A stretch of DNA of 64,000 bases, from positions 1,546,501 to 1,610,500 of the forward strand of contig CP063167.1 of NCBI GenBank assembly GCA_016806145.1, read 5' to 3'. The stretch is from Variovorax paradoxus. Lineage in GTDB: Bacteria; Pseudomonadota; Gammaproteobacteria; Burkholderiales; Burkholderiaceae_C. The position numbers and the translations under genes are program-made. Positions 1-9,057 of this stretch are shown here, one piece after another; the first letter of the stretch is position 1, and every line of letters begins with the position of its first letter. The notes below the pieces were generated by a model. That model made no database searches. It was not told the origin of the DNA and saw only the letters and a program-made list of their open reading frames with translations.

Positions 1-473
1 CTCTCCTGGAACTGCACGCAGTAGCGGTGCGGTTCGTGCGCGCCGATCACGCCGTCGGCAGTGGTCTTGCGGATGCGCCGCGCCGGGCTGTCCTCGAACA
101 CCGCGTTGAGCACGTCGAGCACCGGCTTGTCCTGGAAGATGCGCGAGTTGCGCCGCTTGGTCAGCAGCCAGAACCAGGAGCGCAGCGTGATGCGGTAGCG
201 GTGGTAGCGCCCGGTGCGGCCTTCGCGCAGGAAGCGCACGGCATGCCCGTGGCAGTGGCGGGTATGGGGGAGTTCATGGGCGTCGATGAAGTCGATGCCG
301 ATGTCGAAGGCGCGGCCCAGGATGTCCCTGGGTTGCACATGCCCGTTCTTCGACAGCACCGTGAGCTCATAGGCCGCGGCGCGCGAAAGGCCCTCGTGGC
401 CGACGAGGCTCCAGAACATGAGGTCGTTGGCGACGGGGGAGTCGGTGTCGATGCGGATGTCGTGCGTGTGCAT
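1..473 (-). CDS. vgrG: Type VI secretion tip protein VgrG, N-terminal part (cut by window start)
   Basis: About 157 codons are open from an ATG at 473 to the window edge, so only the 5' part is visible. The translation begins MHTHDIRIDTDSPVANDLMF. It carries gp27-like N-terminal VgrG features: a first beta-domain (LTVLSKNGHV, residues about 37-46), the block RYHRYRITLRSWFWLLTKRR (about 88-107), then RIFQDKPVLDVLNAVF and HRYCVQFQE. VgrG forms the spike of the type VI secretion system and often carries effectors. No strong ribosome site precedes this ATG. The frame stays open further upstream, but no better start is visible. Effector domains, if any, lie outside the window. Family assignment is confident; the start is less so. 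Confidence 0.82.
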   Translation of the reverse strand, partial: MHTHDIRIDTDSPVANDLMFWSLVGHEGLSRAAAYELTVLSKNGHVQPRDILGRAFDIGIDFIDAHELPHTRHCHGHAVRFLREGRTGRYHRYRITLRSWFWLLTKRRNSRIFQDKPVLDVLNAVFEDSPARRIRKTTADGVIGAHEPHRYCVQFQE

Positions 474-577
474 GGGACATCCATTGTTCGAAATCGGCGA
501 GCGTGGCGCGATGGTCGTGCCACTCGAATGGATGGCCGTGCGTCCTGCGATGGCCGCGAATTCCGCGGCCGTTCGCT

Positions 578-1513
578 TCAAGGGCCCATGCCCACCAGCC
601 GCAGCAGATTGCCGCGCGCCACCAGCGCACGCGCATCGGGACTGAGCTGGACCAGGAAGTTCTGCACGCTCGCGAACTTCATCGTCTCGGTGTCGGCCGA
701 GCGGTGGCTCGCGTCGGTGCCGATCAGAAAGCGGTGCGGTTGCGCCTCGATCAGCGCGAGCCATTCGGGCCAGACGTTCTGGCCGTCGCGCAGCACGGTG
801 TAGTCGGGCGAGCGCGGATGGCGCGGCCAGGTGCGCGCGCTGAGCTCGTAGTGCAGGTTCGGATGTCGCTCGAGCAACCGCCGCGCGAGAAACAGCGGCG
901 TGTAGCCGCCATGGGCCCAGATCACCGGCACGTCGGGAAAGCGCTCGAGCATCTGCTGCAGCTCGGCCATGCGCATGATTTCCACATGCACCATCACCGG
1001 CAGCCGGTACTTGCGCGCGAGCACCATGATGCCGGTCATGATCGCGCCGGTCGGGCTGTAGTCGGTTTCCGCGAAGCCCGACGCGGCGAAATGCGCAATC
1101 GAGATCTCGCCGATGCCCTTGTAGAGCCCGGTGGCCAGCAGTGCGTCGAGCTGCGCGAGCAGTACCGGATCGTCGGCGTTCCAGGCGGGACGATAGATGC
1201 TGCGCTCGGGCGAGATCGATGCGAAGGGGATCAGCCGGTCGGGATGGCGCCGCGCGGCCTCGGCCACCGATTCGTTGCTGCTGCGCGCGCCCCAGGACAC
1301 CACGGCATGCGTCGCGCCCCAGCGGTCCATCAGCACGAGCTGCATCGCGAGGTCGTTGAGGTGCACGTGCGCGTCGGCGAAGGGGATCAACGTCGCGGGC
1401 GGCGATGGCGGGATCTGCGGCCAGGCGGGCAGGGTCGCGGCCCACAGCAGGATGGCGTGCAGCCAGAGCATGCGGGCGCGGCGGGGCAGTCGTTGTCGAT
1501 CGGTCCGATCCAT
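578..1513 (-). CDS. Exported amidohydrolase-family (TIM-barrel) hydrolase
   Basis: A 311-residue protein with an N-terminal hydrophobic stretch (LWLHAILLWAATLPAWP) that looks like a signal peptide. A second in-frame Met at residue 15 (position 1471) would give a more compact signal. The amidohydrolase_2 pattern is visible: FADAHVHLND (HxH, about residue 47), GEISIAHF, MVHVEI, IWAHGGYTPL and FLIGTDAS with the terminal barrel Asp. This family hydrolyses or decarboxylates small cyclic or carboxylated substrates using a metal. It lies 105 bases upstream of vgrG on the same strand, but nothing shows it is a secreted effector. Substrate unknown. Confidence 0.75.
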   Translation of the reverse strand: MDRTDRQRLPRRARMLWLHAILLWAATLPAWPQIPPSPPATLIPFADAHVHLNDLAMQLVLMDRWGATHAVVSWGARSSNESVAEAARRHPDRLIPFASISPERSIYRPAWNADDPVLLAQLDALLATGLYKGIGEISIAHFAASGFAETDYSPTGAIMTGIMVLARKYRLPVMVHVEIMRMAELQQMLERFPDVPVIWAHGGYTPLFLARRLLERHPNLHYELSARTWPRHPRSPDYTVLRDGQNVWPEWLALIEAQPHRFLIGTDASHRSADTETMKFASVQNFLVQLSPDARALVARGNLLRLVGMGP

Positions 1514-1666
1514 GGGGTTTCCTCGTGCGGCAAGGAGGAATTTCCCCAGGGAAGATGTTCCTCGACTCGAAGTTCTTCAAGACGAACGAGGCCCGGCGTT
1601 TTTCAACCCGCGGATCCCGGGGTGCGCCAGAATCCCGGACCGATCCCGTCCGATTCCTCCGCTGCC

Positions 1667-2653
1667 ATGCACCGCACCGTCGCCCTGCTCGTTTTCTCCG
1701 GCGTCCAGTCGCTCGACGTCAGCGGCCCGATGGACGTGTTCTCGGAAGCCAACCGCTTCCTGCCGGACGAGGACCACTACCGGCTCGAGACCATCGGCGT
1801 GGAGCACGGCACCATGCCGTGCTCGAACGGCCTTTCGTTGCAGGCGCACCGCCACTATGCCGAGGTCGACGATGCCTTCGACCTGCTGCTGGTGGCCGGC
1901 GGACCGGCGCTGGTGCGGCAGCATTTCGATCCGGCGCTGTACCGCTGGCTCGAGGCCGCGAGCGCGCGGGCCGCGAGCTTCGGTTCGATCTGCAGCGGCG
2001 CCTTCATCCTCGCGCGCGCCGGCCTGCTGAATGGCCGCACCGTCACCACGCACTGGAACGACGCGGCGGCGCTGGCCAGCCTGTGCCCGAGCGCGCGCGT
2101 CGAATCGAACCGGCTCTTCAACCAGGACGGCAAGCTCTACACCTCGGCCGGCGTCACGGCGGGCATCGACCTGTCGCTGCATCTGCTCGCGCAGCACCAC
2201 GGCAGCGAGGTGGCGCTGCACGTGGCCCGCCGGCTCGTGGTGTTCACGCAGCGCGCGGGCGGGCAGTCGCAGTTCAGTCCCTTCCTCACGCCGCAGCTGG
2301 AGCCGGCCTCGCCGGTCGCGCAGGTGCAGCAGTACGTGATGGCGCACCTCGGCGACGAACTCACGGTGGCGGTGCTGGCGCGGGTCGCGCACATGAGCGA
2401 GCGCAGCTTCGCGCGCACCTTCGCGCGCGACGCGAAGCTCACGCCGGCCGAGTTCGTCGAGAGCGCGCGGCTCGACGCGGCGCGCGTGATGCTCGAGAGC
2501 GGCCAGGCACCGATGAAGACCGTGGCCTTCGCCTGCGGCTTCCACGACGCGCACCGCATGCGCGCGGTGTTCCTGCGCCGCCTGGGCGTCACGCCGCAGC
2601 AGTACCGCGCGAACTTCGGCACCACGCGGCTCGCGTCGTCGCCCGGGGGTTGA
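1667..2653 (+). CDS. GlxA-like transcriptional regulator (DJ-1/PfpI domain plus AraC HTH)
   Basis: A 328-residue protein from the ATG at 1667; the frame is open for over 1 kb upstream, but homology starts here (MHRTVALLVFSGVQSLDVSG). Residues 1-170 are a DJ-1/PfpI (class I amidotransferase-like) fold. It has the nucleophile-elbow sequence FGSICSGAFILA and the following TTHW. Residues about 220-320 form an AraC-type double helix-turn-helix (LARVAHMSERSFARTF and the C-terminal GFHDAHRMRAVF). Such proteins sense nitrogenous small molecules and activate neighbouring genes. The downstream short-chain dehydrogenase is a plausible but unproven target. Confidence 0.85.
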   Translation: MHRTVALLVFSGVQSLDVSGPMDVFSEANRFLPDEDHYRLETIGVEHGTMPCSNGLSLQAHRHYAEVDDAFDLLLVAGGPALVRQHFDPALYRWLEAASARAASFGSICSGAFILARAGLLNGRTVTTHWNDAAALASLCPSARVESNRLFNQDGKLYTSAGVTAGIDLSLHLLAQHHGSEVALHVARRLVVFTQRAGGQSQFSPFLTPQLEPASPVAQVQQYVMAHLGDELTVAVLARVAHMSERSFARTFARDAKLTPAEFVESARLDAARVMLESGQAPMKTVAFACGFHDAHRMRAVFLRRLGVTPQQYRANFGTTRLASSPGG

Positions 2654-2945
2654 CGGCGGCGCGCCGGCGCGTCGACAATCCGGCCCGCAGTCGCCTTCGC
2701 GGCGCGCTGCCGTAGGCGTTACCGTCATCCAACGCGTCCTTTGTCGAGTGGTTCCCAGCAGGGAGATCTCGATGCAAAGACGCCACGGTATGCCCTCCCT
2801 CTTCCTTTCGTTCGTCCTGTTCGCCTTCCTGCGCTGCATCGCATCGCAGGGCCGGCGCAGGGTCTTTTCGCGTCCGTTCGCGAAGAGCGTCGCGAGGGTT
2901 GCCATGGCTTTCTCCATGACCCCAACCCATCGAAAGACAGCCATC

Positions 2946-3701
2946 ATGAAAACCACCGGCAACACCATCCTCGTGACGGGCGGCACCAGCGGCATCGGCC
3001 GCGCGCTCTCCGAGGCCCTGCATCGGCGCGGCAACCGCGTCATCGTCACCGGCAGGCGCCAGGCCCTGCTTGACGAGGTCACGGCCGGCAGAGCCGGCCT
3101 TTTCGGCCTGCGGCTCGACCTCGACGATCCCGCTTCGTTGTCACGCGTCGCGCAGGAGGTGCGCGAACGCTTTCCCGAGCTCAACGTGCTGATCGCCAAT
3201 GCCGGGATCTCGCGCGCGGAGGACATGCGCGCCGACACCTGGGCCGCCACCGATGCCGAAGCGATGGTGCAGACCAACATCCTCGGCGTGCTGCGCACCG
3301 CGGCCGCATTCCTCCCGCTGTTGAAGGCCCAGGCCAACGCGAGCTTCATCGCGACCGGCTCGGCCCTGGCCTTCGTGCCGCGCGCCGACTTCCCGGTCTA
3401 CTGCGCGAGCAAGGCCTTCCTGCACTCGTGGCTGCAGTCGCTGCGCCACCAACTGCGCGCGGTGCCGGTCGAGGTGCTCGAACTCGCACCGCCCTACGTG
3501 CAGACCGAACTCACGGGCAGCGCGCAGGCCTCGGACCCGCGCGCCATGCCCGTGGGCGCCTACGTGGCGGAGGTGATGCGACAGCTGGAGCGCGGCGACC
3601 ATCCGCACGGCGAGCTGATGCTCGAGCGCGACCACGCGCGCCGCTGGGCCGAGCGCGATGGCCGCTACGAGGCCGTCTTCGCGTCGCTGAACCCCTGCTG
3701 A
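2946..3701 (+). CDS. Short-chain dehydrogenase/reductase (SDR)
   Basis: A 251-residue classical SDR. It has the nucleotide-binding motif TGGTSGIG (residues about 11-18), LDLDD, NAG at about 87, the active-site Ser in SFIATGSAL and the YCASK catalytic Tyr-Lys pair. This points to NAD(P)-dependent oxidation or reduction of an alcohol or carbonyl; the YDAF/DltE-like layout does not identify a substrate. I start it at the ATG at 2946, directly before MKTTGNTILVTGG. A longer frame from 2748 adds a non-conserved Arg-rich extension that I regard as untranslated. The 292 bases before it (2654-2945) hold no other gene. Confidence 0.85.
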   Translation: MKTTGNTILVTGGTSGIGRALSEALHRRGNRVIVTGRRQALLDEVTAGRAGLFGLRLDLDDPASLSRVAQEVRERFPELNVLIANAGISRAEDMRADTWAATDAEAMVQTNILGVLRTAAAFLPLLKAQANASFIATGSALAFVPRADFPVYCASKAFLHSWLQSLRHQLRAVPVEVLELAPPYVQTELTGSAQASDPRAMPVGAYVAEVMRQLERGDHPHGELMLERDHARRWAERDGRYEAVFASLNPC

Positions 3702-3735
3702 AGCGCGCGCCAGGGCGCCATGCCATCATCGTTGG

Positions 3736-4416
3736 ATGAACTCTCACAGTGCATTCAACAGCGCCGACGCGGTCGCCAGGTACGCCGAAGGTCCGAAGCG
3801 CAACGTGCCCGGCCACAGCGGCCTGCTGCCGATGACGCGCATCCTGCTGGCCGAGCGCGTGCCTGCGGAAGGCCGCGTGCTGGTGGTCGGCGCCGGTGGC
3901 GGCCTCGAGCTAGAGGACCTCGCGCTCGCCAACCCCGGTTGGCGCATCGACGGCGTCGACCCCAGCGCGCCGATGCTCGATCTCGCGGCCCAGCGGCTCG
4001 GCCCTTTGAAGTCGCGCGTGGCCCTGCACGAAGGCTATGTGCAGGACGCGCCCGAAGGCCCCTTCGACGGCGCCACCTGCCTGCTGACCTTCCATTTCGT
4101 GCCGCACGACCAGCGCCTGCCGACGGCGCGCGAGATCCATCGCCGCCTGAAGCCGGGCGCGCCCTTCGTGGTTGCACACCTCAGCGTGGAGGATGGCGAG
4201 GGCCAGCGCGAGACGTGGATGAAACGCTACGCGGCCTTTCTCGTGTCATCGGGGTCCGACCCGAAGCAGGCGGCGGCCACGAGCGAGAAGGTGCAGAAGG
4301 AACTGGCGATCCTGTCGCCGGCGCAGGACGAGGCGATCCTGCGCGAGGCGGGGTTCAGCGGGGTGCAGCTCTTCTATGTGGGGTTCACGTTCAGGGGGTG
4401 GGTCGCCTACGCCTGA
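3736..4416 (+). CDS. Class I SAM-dependent methyltransferase
   Basis: A 226-residue protein with a Rossmann methyltransferase fold. Motif I is VLVVGAGGGLELEDLA (about residues 48-63). The acidic end of strand 2 (WRIDGVDPSAPML) binds SAM, and LLTFHFVPHD is in the motif IV region. The methyl acceptor cannot be read from sequence. It starts 34 bases after the SDR stop and is probably cotranscribed. The end converges with the DapA-like gene 38 bases away. An 8-base inverted repeat (CGCCTGAC at 4410 and GTCAGGCG at 4454) spans the two stop codons but has no U-tract. Confidence 0.82.
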   Translation: MNSHSAFNSADAVARYAEGPKRNVPGHSGLLPMTRILLAERVPAEGRVLVVGAGGGLELEDLALANPGWRIDGVDPSAPMLDLAAQRLGPLKSRVALHEGYVQDAPEGPFDGATCLLTFHFVPHDQRLPTAREIHRRLKPGAPFVVAHLSVEDGEGQRETWMKRYAAFLVSSGSDPKQAAATSEKVQKELAILSPAQDEAILREAGFSGVQLFYVGFTFRGWVAYA

Positions 4417-4454
4417 CGGCGACGGGCCGCTCACTCCGGTTTCTTCACACCTTG

Positions 4455-5354
4455 TCAGGCGATCGTTCGCGAATCCAGCTCCCTGAGCAAACGCTGCAGC
4501 TGCGCGACCGAAGCCTCGTCGAGCCCTTGCAGAGGCAACCTCGGCACCCCCGCCTCGAAACCCCGCAGCCGCAGCCCCGCCTTCACGGTCGTCGGCAGCC
4601 CGCCCTTGAGGATGAACTGCAGCACGTCGAGCTGCCCGTAGAAGATCGTGCGCGCCGCTTCCATGTCGCCCGAGAGGCAGGCCTCGTAAAGCGCGACGGG
4701 CCAGGCCGGAACGATGTTGGGCGCCGCCGTGCACCAGCCCAAGGCACCGGCCGCGAAGGCTTCGAGCGCCAGCGGATTGCTGCCGTTGAAGAACGGGATC
4801 TCGCCGTTCGACAGTTGCCGGATCCGGTGCATGCGCTGGATGTCGCCCGTGCTCTCCTTGACCATGGTCACGTTCGCGATGTCCCGCACGATCCGTACGA
4901 TCAGCTCGGGCTGCATGTCGACGCCGCTGGTCGCGGGGTTGTTGTAGAGCATGACCGGCAGGCCGATCGCGTCGGCGATGCTCTGGTAGTGGCGAAAGAT
5001 CTCGGCCTCGCCGAGCTTCCAGTAGGACACGGGCAGCACCATGACCGCGTCGGCGCCGGCCGCTTCGGCGAACCTGGCCTTGCGCACCGCGTTGCGGGTC
5101 GTGAGGTCCGAGATGCCGACGATCACCGGCAGGCGCTTCGCGACCTGGGCGATCGACGCCTCGGCCACGGCATCCCACTCCTCGTCGGACAGGTAGGCGC
5201 TCTCGCCGGTGCTGCCCAGCGGCGCGATGGCATGGGAGCCCGACAGCACCAGCCGCTCGACCACCCGGCGGCTGGTCTCGAGGTCGACGGCGCCGCTGCG
5301 CTCGTCGAAGGCGGTGATGGGATAGGAAACGATGCCGAGGATTTTGTTGTTCAT
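4455..5354 (-). CDS. DapA/N-acetylneuraminate-lyase family aldolase (dihydrodipicolinate synthase-like)
   Basis: A 299-residue member of the class I Schiff-base aldolase family. It has GSTGE (47-51) for carboxylate binding, YNNP with Tyr137, and the Schiff-base Lys166 in VKEST. The family includes DHDPS, NAL, 2-keto-3-deoxygluconate aldolases and 5-keto-4-deoxyglucarate dehydratases. The gene stands beside a transporter and LysR regulator instead of lysine genes, so a catabolic role on a 2-oxo acid is more likely than lysine synthesis (inference). No clear ribosome site precedes the ATG. Confidence 0.82.
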   Translation of the reverse strand: MNNKILGIVSYPITAFDERSGAVDLETSRRVVERLVLSGSHAIAPLGSTGESAYLSDEEWDAVAEASIAQVAKRLPVIVGISDLTTRNAVRKARFAEAAGADAVMVLPVSYWKLGEAEIFRHYQSIADAIGLPVMLYNNPATSGVDMQPELIVRIVRDIANVTMVKESTGDIQRMHRIRQLSNGEIPFFNGSNPLALEAFAAGALGWCTAAPNIVPAWPVALYEACLSGDMEAARTIFYGQLDVLQFILKGGLPTTVKAGLRLRGFEAGVPRLPLQGLDEASVAQLQRLLRELDSRTIA

Positions 5355-5397
5355 GAGATTGAATGAGCAAAGGGTGGATGGAAGAAAGCGATAGGTG

Positions 5398-6354
5398 TCA
5401 GGCCGCAGCCGCCGGCTGCTGGGCCGCGAGCTTCTCGGCCATGAGCTGCGCGAGCAGGTCGAAGACGGCCCGGATGTGGGGCAGGTACTGCAGGTCGTAC
5501 TGCACGCTGATGAACAGCGGCACGCGCGCGAAGCGATCGGGCAGCAGCCGGATCAGCCCGAAGGACTCGGCCTCGGCATAAGAAGGCAGCAGTACCACGC
5601 CCAGGCCCTCCTGCGCCGCGAACAGCTGCGAGAACATGCTGGTCGCGCGGAAGCCGATGCGCGGCGCATCGACGAACTCCTCGAGCCAGCGCGCCGAGGG
5701 CAGGTAGATGGGGTCGTCGATGTAGCCGATGAAGAAGTCCTGCGCCAGGTCCTCGGGCCGCGCGATCTCGCGGCCCGCCAGATAGGAGGCGCTGGCATAG
5801 AGATGGAAATGCACGTCGGCCACCTTCTGCGTGTGCAGCGACTTCGGCGGCGGCTCGAAGAAGCTCACGAAGATGTCGGACTCGCGGCGCGCGATGTCCA
5901 CGTAGTTCGAGGTGGTCGCGAGCTGGATCTCGATCGCCGCGAAGCGCTCGTGCAGCTTCCTGACCGCGCGCGAGATCAGCATCGCGCCCACGCCTTCCAT
6001 CGTTGCGATGGAGACGGTGCCGGCGTTCTGCCCGAAGCGGTCGGCGGTCAGTCCCTGGATCTCGTGCAAGGCCGTTTCCATCTTCTCCACCCTCGTGAAA
6101 ACTTCCCGTCCGAACGGGGTCAGGACGATGCCCTTGCGGTCGCGCCGGAACAGCGTGCCGCCCGAGCTGTACTCCACCTGCGCGAGGCGGCGGCTGATGG
6201 TCGACTGGTCGACGCCGAGCTTGCGCGCGGCGGGCGCGAGCGCACCGCCGCGCGCGACTTCGAGCAATGCGCGCAGGTGGTCCCATCCGAGTTGATCCAG
6301 GGGCAGGTGCTTGGTGGCCATGGCGTTGAAGGCTGAGCGAAGGAGCGAAGACAT
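5398..6354 (-). CDS. LysR-family transcriptional regulator
   Basis: A 318-residue LTTR. The winged helix-turn-helix is at about residues 20-80 (LRALLEVARGGALAPAARKL, VDQSTISRRLAQ), followed by a LysR substrate-binding domain. The Met at residue 12 (MATKHLPLDQLGWDHL) is an equally good start. It ends 43 bases upstream of the DapA-like gene and follows the MHS transporter on the same strand. It may therefore control this three-gene group, although LysR genes are more often divergent from their targets. Confidence 0.85.
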   Translation of the reverse strand: MSSLLRSAFNAMATKHLPLDQLGWDHLRALLEVARGGALAPAARKLGVDQSTISRRLAQVEYSSGGTLFRRDRKGIVLTPFGREVFTRVEKMETALHEIQGLTADRFGQNAGTVSIATMEGVGAMLISRAVRKLHERFAAIEIQLATTSNYVDIARRESDIFVSFFEPPPKSLHTQKVADVHFHLYASASYLAGREIARPEDLAQDFFIGYIDDPIYLPSARWLEEFVDAPRIGFRATSMFSQLFAAQEGLGVVLLPSYAEAESFGLIRLLPDRFARVPLFISVQYDLQYLPHIRAVFDLLAQLMAEKLAAQQPAAAA

Positions 6355-6397
6355 TAGTCCAGCGTGGGCCCGGGCGCCATCGGTGCAAGCTTGCGGT

Positions 6398-8074
6398 TCA
6401 GGCCGCGGCCCGGGTCTCCTTGGTGTCGCGCAGCCAGATCGCGCCGATCACAAAGGTCATGAGCGCGCCCGCGATCGGATAGGCGAGGCCGGCATAGATG
6501 TTCCCGTGCTCGGCCACGAGCGCGAACGAGATGGTCGGCAGCAGCCCGCCGAACCAGCCGGCGCCGATGTGATAGGGCAGCGACATCGAGGTGTAGCGGA
6601 TGCGCGCGGGGAACATCTCCACCAGCAGCGCCGCGAGCGGCCCGTAGGTGATGGCGACGAAGCCCATGAAGACCAGCAGGATCAGCACCACCATCGGCGA
6701 GTCGATGCCCGCGCGGTCGGCGGTCATGGGATAGCCGGCACCCTGGAGCGCGGCGCCGATCCGCGCGCGGAAGCCGTCGATCTCGGCCTTGCTGGCGGGC
6801 TCGAAGGCATTGCCGTTCGCGACCAGCCGTCCCTGCACCGAGGCGATGGCCCGGTCGCCGATGGTCACGGTCGCCAGCTCGCCGGCCGCCGCGTCCTTGA
6901 CCTCGTAGCTGGCCGCGCTCTGCGCCAGCACGCGCTTGGCGATGTCGCAGGAGGTCCGAAAGTCGACATCGCGCGCGATCGGGTTGCCCTGGAACGAGCA
7001 TTCGCGCGGGTCGGCCGTCAGCACGATCGAGGCGCTCTGCTGGGCCCGTTCCAGCGCCGGGTTCGCGTAGTGCGTGAGCGCCTTGAACAGCGGGCCGTAG
7101 GACAGCGCGGCCACCAGGATGCCGATCATGATCAGCCACTTGCGGCCGATGCGGTCCGACAGCGCGCCGAAGAAGATGAACAGCGGCATGCTCAGCACCA
7201 GCGAGGTCGCGAACAGCGTGTTCGCGTAGATCGGATCGACCTTGAGGATCTGCGTGAGGAAGAACAGCGCGTAGAACTGCGAGGTGTACCAGACGATCGA
7301 CTGCCCGGCGCACAGGCCGAACAGGCAGATCAGCACGATGCGCAGGTTCTTCCATTCGCCGAAGGCCTCGCGCACCGGCGCCTTGCTGATGCCGTTGCCG
7401 GCCTTGAGCTTGAGGAACACCGGCGACTCCTTCATCGAGACCCGGATGTAGACCGAGAGCACGAGCAGGCCCAGCGAGATGATGAAGGGGATGCGCCAGC
7501 CCCAGGCATCGAACTGCTCGGGCGACATGGTGCTGCGCACGCCGAGGATCACGACCAGCGACAGCAGGAAGCCCAGCGTCGCGGTGGTCTGGATCCACGC
7601 CGTGCTGGCCCCGCGCTTGTGCGGCGGCGAATGCTCGGCCACGTAGGTGGCGGCACCGCCGTACTCGCCGCCGAGCGCCAGGCCCTGGCACAGCCGCAGC
7701 ACGATCAGGATGATCGGCGCGGCCACGCCGATGGTCGCGTAGTTCGGCAGGAAGCCGACCGAGAAGGTCGAGATGCCGATCAGCAGCAGCGTGATCATGA
7801 AGGTGTACTTGCGCCCGATCATGTCGCCCAGGCGCCCGAACAGCACGGCGCCGAGCGGTCGCACGATGAAGCCCGCGGCGAAGGCGAGCAGCGCGAAGAT
7901 GAAGGCGGCCGACGGGTCGAGCGCCGAGAAGAACCGCTTCGCGATGATGGTCGCGAGCGAGCCGTAGAGGAAGAAGTCGTAGTACTCGATGACGGCGCCC
8001 ACGGAAGAGGCCACGATGACCTTCCTGCCTTCCGCGCGATGCGTCGCACCCGTCAGGGTTGCGGGGATGTCCAT
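6398..8074 (-). CDS. MHS-family major facilitator transporter with a large extracytoplasmic insert
   Basis: A 558-residue protein starting at the ATG at 8074, with a good Shine-Dalgarno (AGGAG, 6 nt before the start). It has 12 predicted membrane segments. Metabolite:H+ symporter signatures are present: EYYDFFLYG in the first helix, GRLGDMIGRKYT between helices 2 and 3, and GLALGGEYGGAATYVAEHSP. About 120 soluble residues (roughly 340-460, including two Cys in RECSF and TSCDI) interrupt the C-terminal half before GIDSPMVVLILL, so the protein is longer than the usual 430-450. It probably imports an organic acid; substrate unknown. Confidence 0.88.
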   Translation of the reverse strand: MDIPATLTGATHRAEGRKVIVASSVGAVIEYYDFFLYGSLATIIAKRFFSALDPSAAFIFALLAFAAGFIVRPLGAVLFGRLGDMIGRKYTFMITLLLIGISTFSVGFLPNYATIGVAAPIILIVLRLCQGLALGGEYGGAATYVAEHSPPHKRGASTAWIQTTATLGFLLSLVVILGVRSTMSPEQFDAWGWRIPFIISLGLLVLSVYIRVSMKESPVFLKLKAGNGISKAPVREAFGEWKNLRIVLICLFGLCAGQSIVWYTSQFYALFFLTQILKVDPIYANTLFATSLVLSMPLFIFFGALSDRIGRKWLIMIGILVAALSYGPLFKALTHYANPALERAQQSASIVLTADPRECSFQGNPIARDVDFRTSCDIAKRVLAQSAASYEVKDAAAGELATVTIGDRAIASVQGRLVANGNAFEPASKAEIDGFRARIGAALQGAGYPMTADRAGIDSPMVVLILLVFMGFVAITYGPLAALLVEMFPARIRYTSMSLPYHIGAGWFGGLLPTISFALVAEHGNIYAGLAYPIAGALMTFVIGAIWLRDTKETRAAA

Positions 8075-8166
8075 GCTTGTCTCCTGTCTTGTGGTTCTGG
8101 AGGGAGGAGGCCGCCCGGTGGAACTCCTCCCTGGCCGGCTACGTGGCGTGGCCGGCGGTGGGCGTG

Positions 8167-8784
8167 TCAGGCCTGGCGGCGTGCCCGGATGTCGGCCACC
8201 ACCTTGGCGACCTGCTCGGCGCTGGCGCCCTTCACGCGCGCATTGATGCGCACGGTGCCGAAGCCGACGAACAGCACCAGCTCGTCGGGGCCGGGCGCGC
8301 CGGGAATCGCGAGGGTGATGCCGTCCATGGCGTCGTAGTCCCAGGCGTCGTCGGCGCCGCCGAACAGCAGGTCGACCGAGCCGCCGGCCGTCGACACCTT
8401 GGCATTGCCCGGAATCAGCGCGGGGCCCGCGCCCAGGCCGGTGCGCATGGCCAGGCCCAGGCGCGGATGGATCAGCGCCGCGCCGTGTTCCGACTCGCCG
8501 GCCGTGCCCACCAGCGCGGCCTTGCCGTAGGCGCGGGGCTTCTCCTCGCCCGCGAAGTGCGAGAGCGCGCGTTCGGTCAGCAGCGTGCCGATCTCGACCG
8601 AGCGCTGCGCGAGGTCGGCCAGTTCGGCGTCGGTCGCGGCGCCGCGGCCGGCGCAGGGGTTCTTGAAGATCGCGGCGGCGACCACGTGGCGCGAAGTCGC
8701 GGCGGCGGCGCGGCCGCCCTCGGCGAGCGTGTTCCTCTCGAACACGAAGATCTGCCGAATGGTCTCGAGCGTTGATGGGCTCAT
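8167..8784 (-). CDS. Amino acid synthesis family protein (DUF1185/PF06684-like)
   Basis: A 205-residue soluble protein resembling the 'amino acid synthesis' family (DUF1185). It starts MSPSTLETIRQIFVFERNTL and has the family-like segments AAIFKNPCAGRG, ALVGTAGESEHGAALIHPRL and GNAKVSTAG near the middle. A GGAG ribosome site precedes the ATG. The biochemical function of this family is not established, although members are found near amide, pyrimidine and ring-opening catabolic genes. It lies 92 bases upstream of the MHS transporter, which fits one transcript. The divergent HD hydrolase shares the upstream region. Confidence 0.72.
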   Translation of the reverse strand: MSPSTLETIRQIFVFERNTLAEGGRAAAATSRHVVAAAIFKNPCAGRGAATDAELADLAQRSVEIGTLLTERALSHFAGEEKPRAYGKAALVGTAGESEHGAALIHPRLGLAMRTGLGAGPALIPGNAKVSTAGGSVDLLFGGADDAWDYDAMDGITLAIPGAPGPDELVLFVGFGTVRINARVKGASAEQVAKVVADIRARRQA

Positions 8785-8892
8785 GGGGGTCTCCGTCCTG
8801 TGGATGTGGCTGAATCGCCTGGTCCCTGCATCGCAGGGGCTGAAGTGGCGGACGGAGATTAGGTTCGCGAGGCGCTTCTGTCAGTTTGCAAG

Positions 8893-8912
8893 AACGCAAG
8901 CGGGCTTGCGTT
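8893..8912. promoter_or_regulatory. Perfect 9-bp inverted repeat in a divergent intergenic region
   Basis: AACGCAAGC (8893-8901) and GCTTGCGTT (8904-8912) are separated by GG and followed by three more T. No plus-strand gene ends just upstream, so it is unlikely to be a terminator for that strand. It sits between the divergent starts at 8784 and 9058. A further half-site-like TTGCAAG lies immediately to the left. An operator or a leader hairpin is the best reading. Confidence 0.45.
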
Positions 8913-9057
8913 TTTGGGTCTGGCGGTGGGCGCCGACGCGCGTTGGCAGGAAGCGCACCCGATCTGGCAGTCCATGCCACCTCGGGCATGCGCACGGGGC
9001 GTCGGCGCGCCGGACACTGGGTTCGCACTTTCGCCAACCCTCATCCCCGGAGAACCC

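Noticed and set aside
2748..2945. N-terminal extension of the short-chain dehydrogenase
   Set aside because: The extra residues are not SDR-like, and the ATG at 2946 gives the family start.
4410..4461. 8-base inverted repeat between convergent stops as a bidirectional terminator
   Set aside because: The loop would be 36 bases and there is no U-tract.
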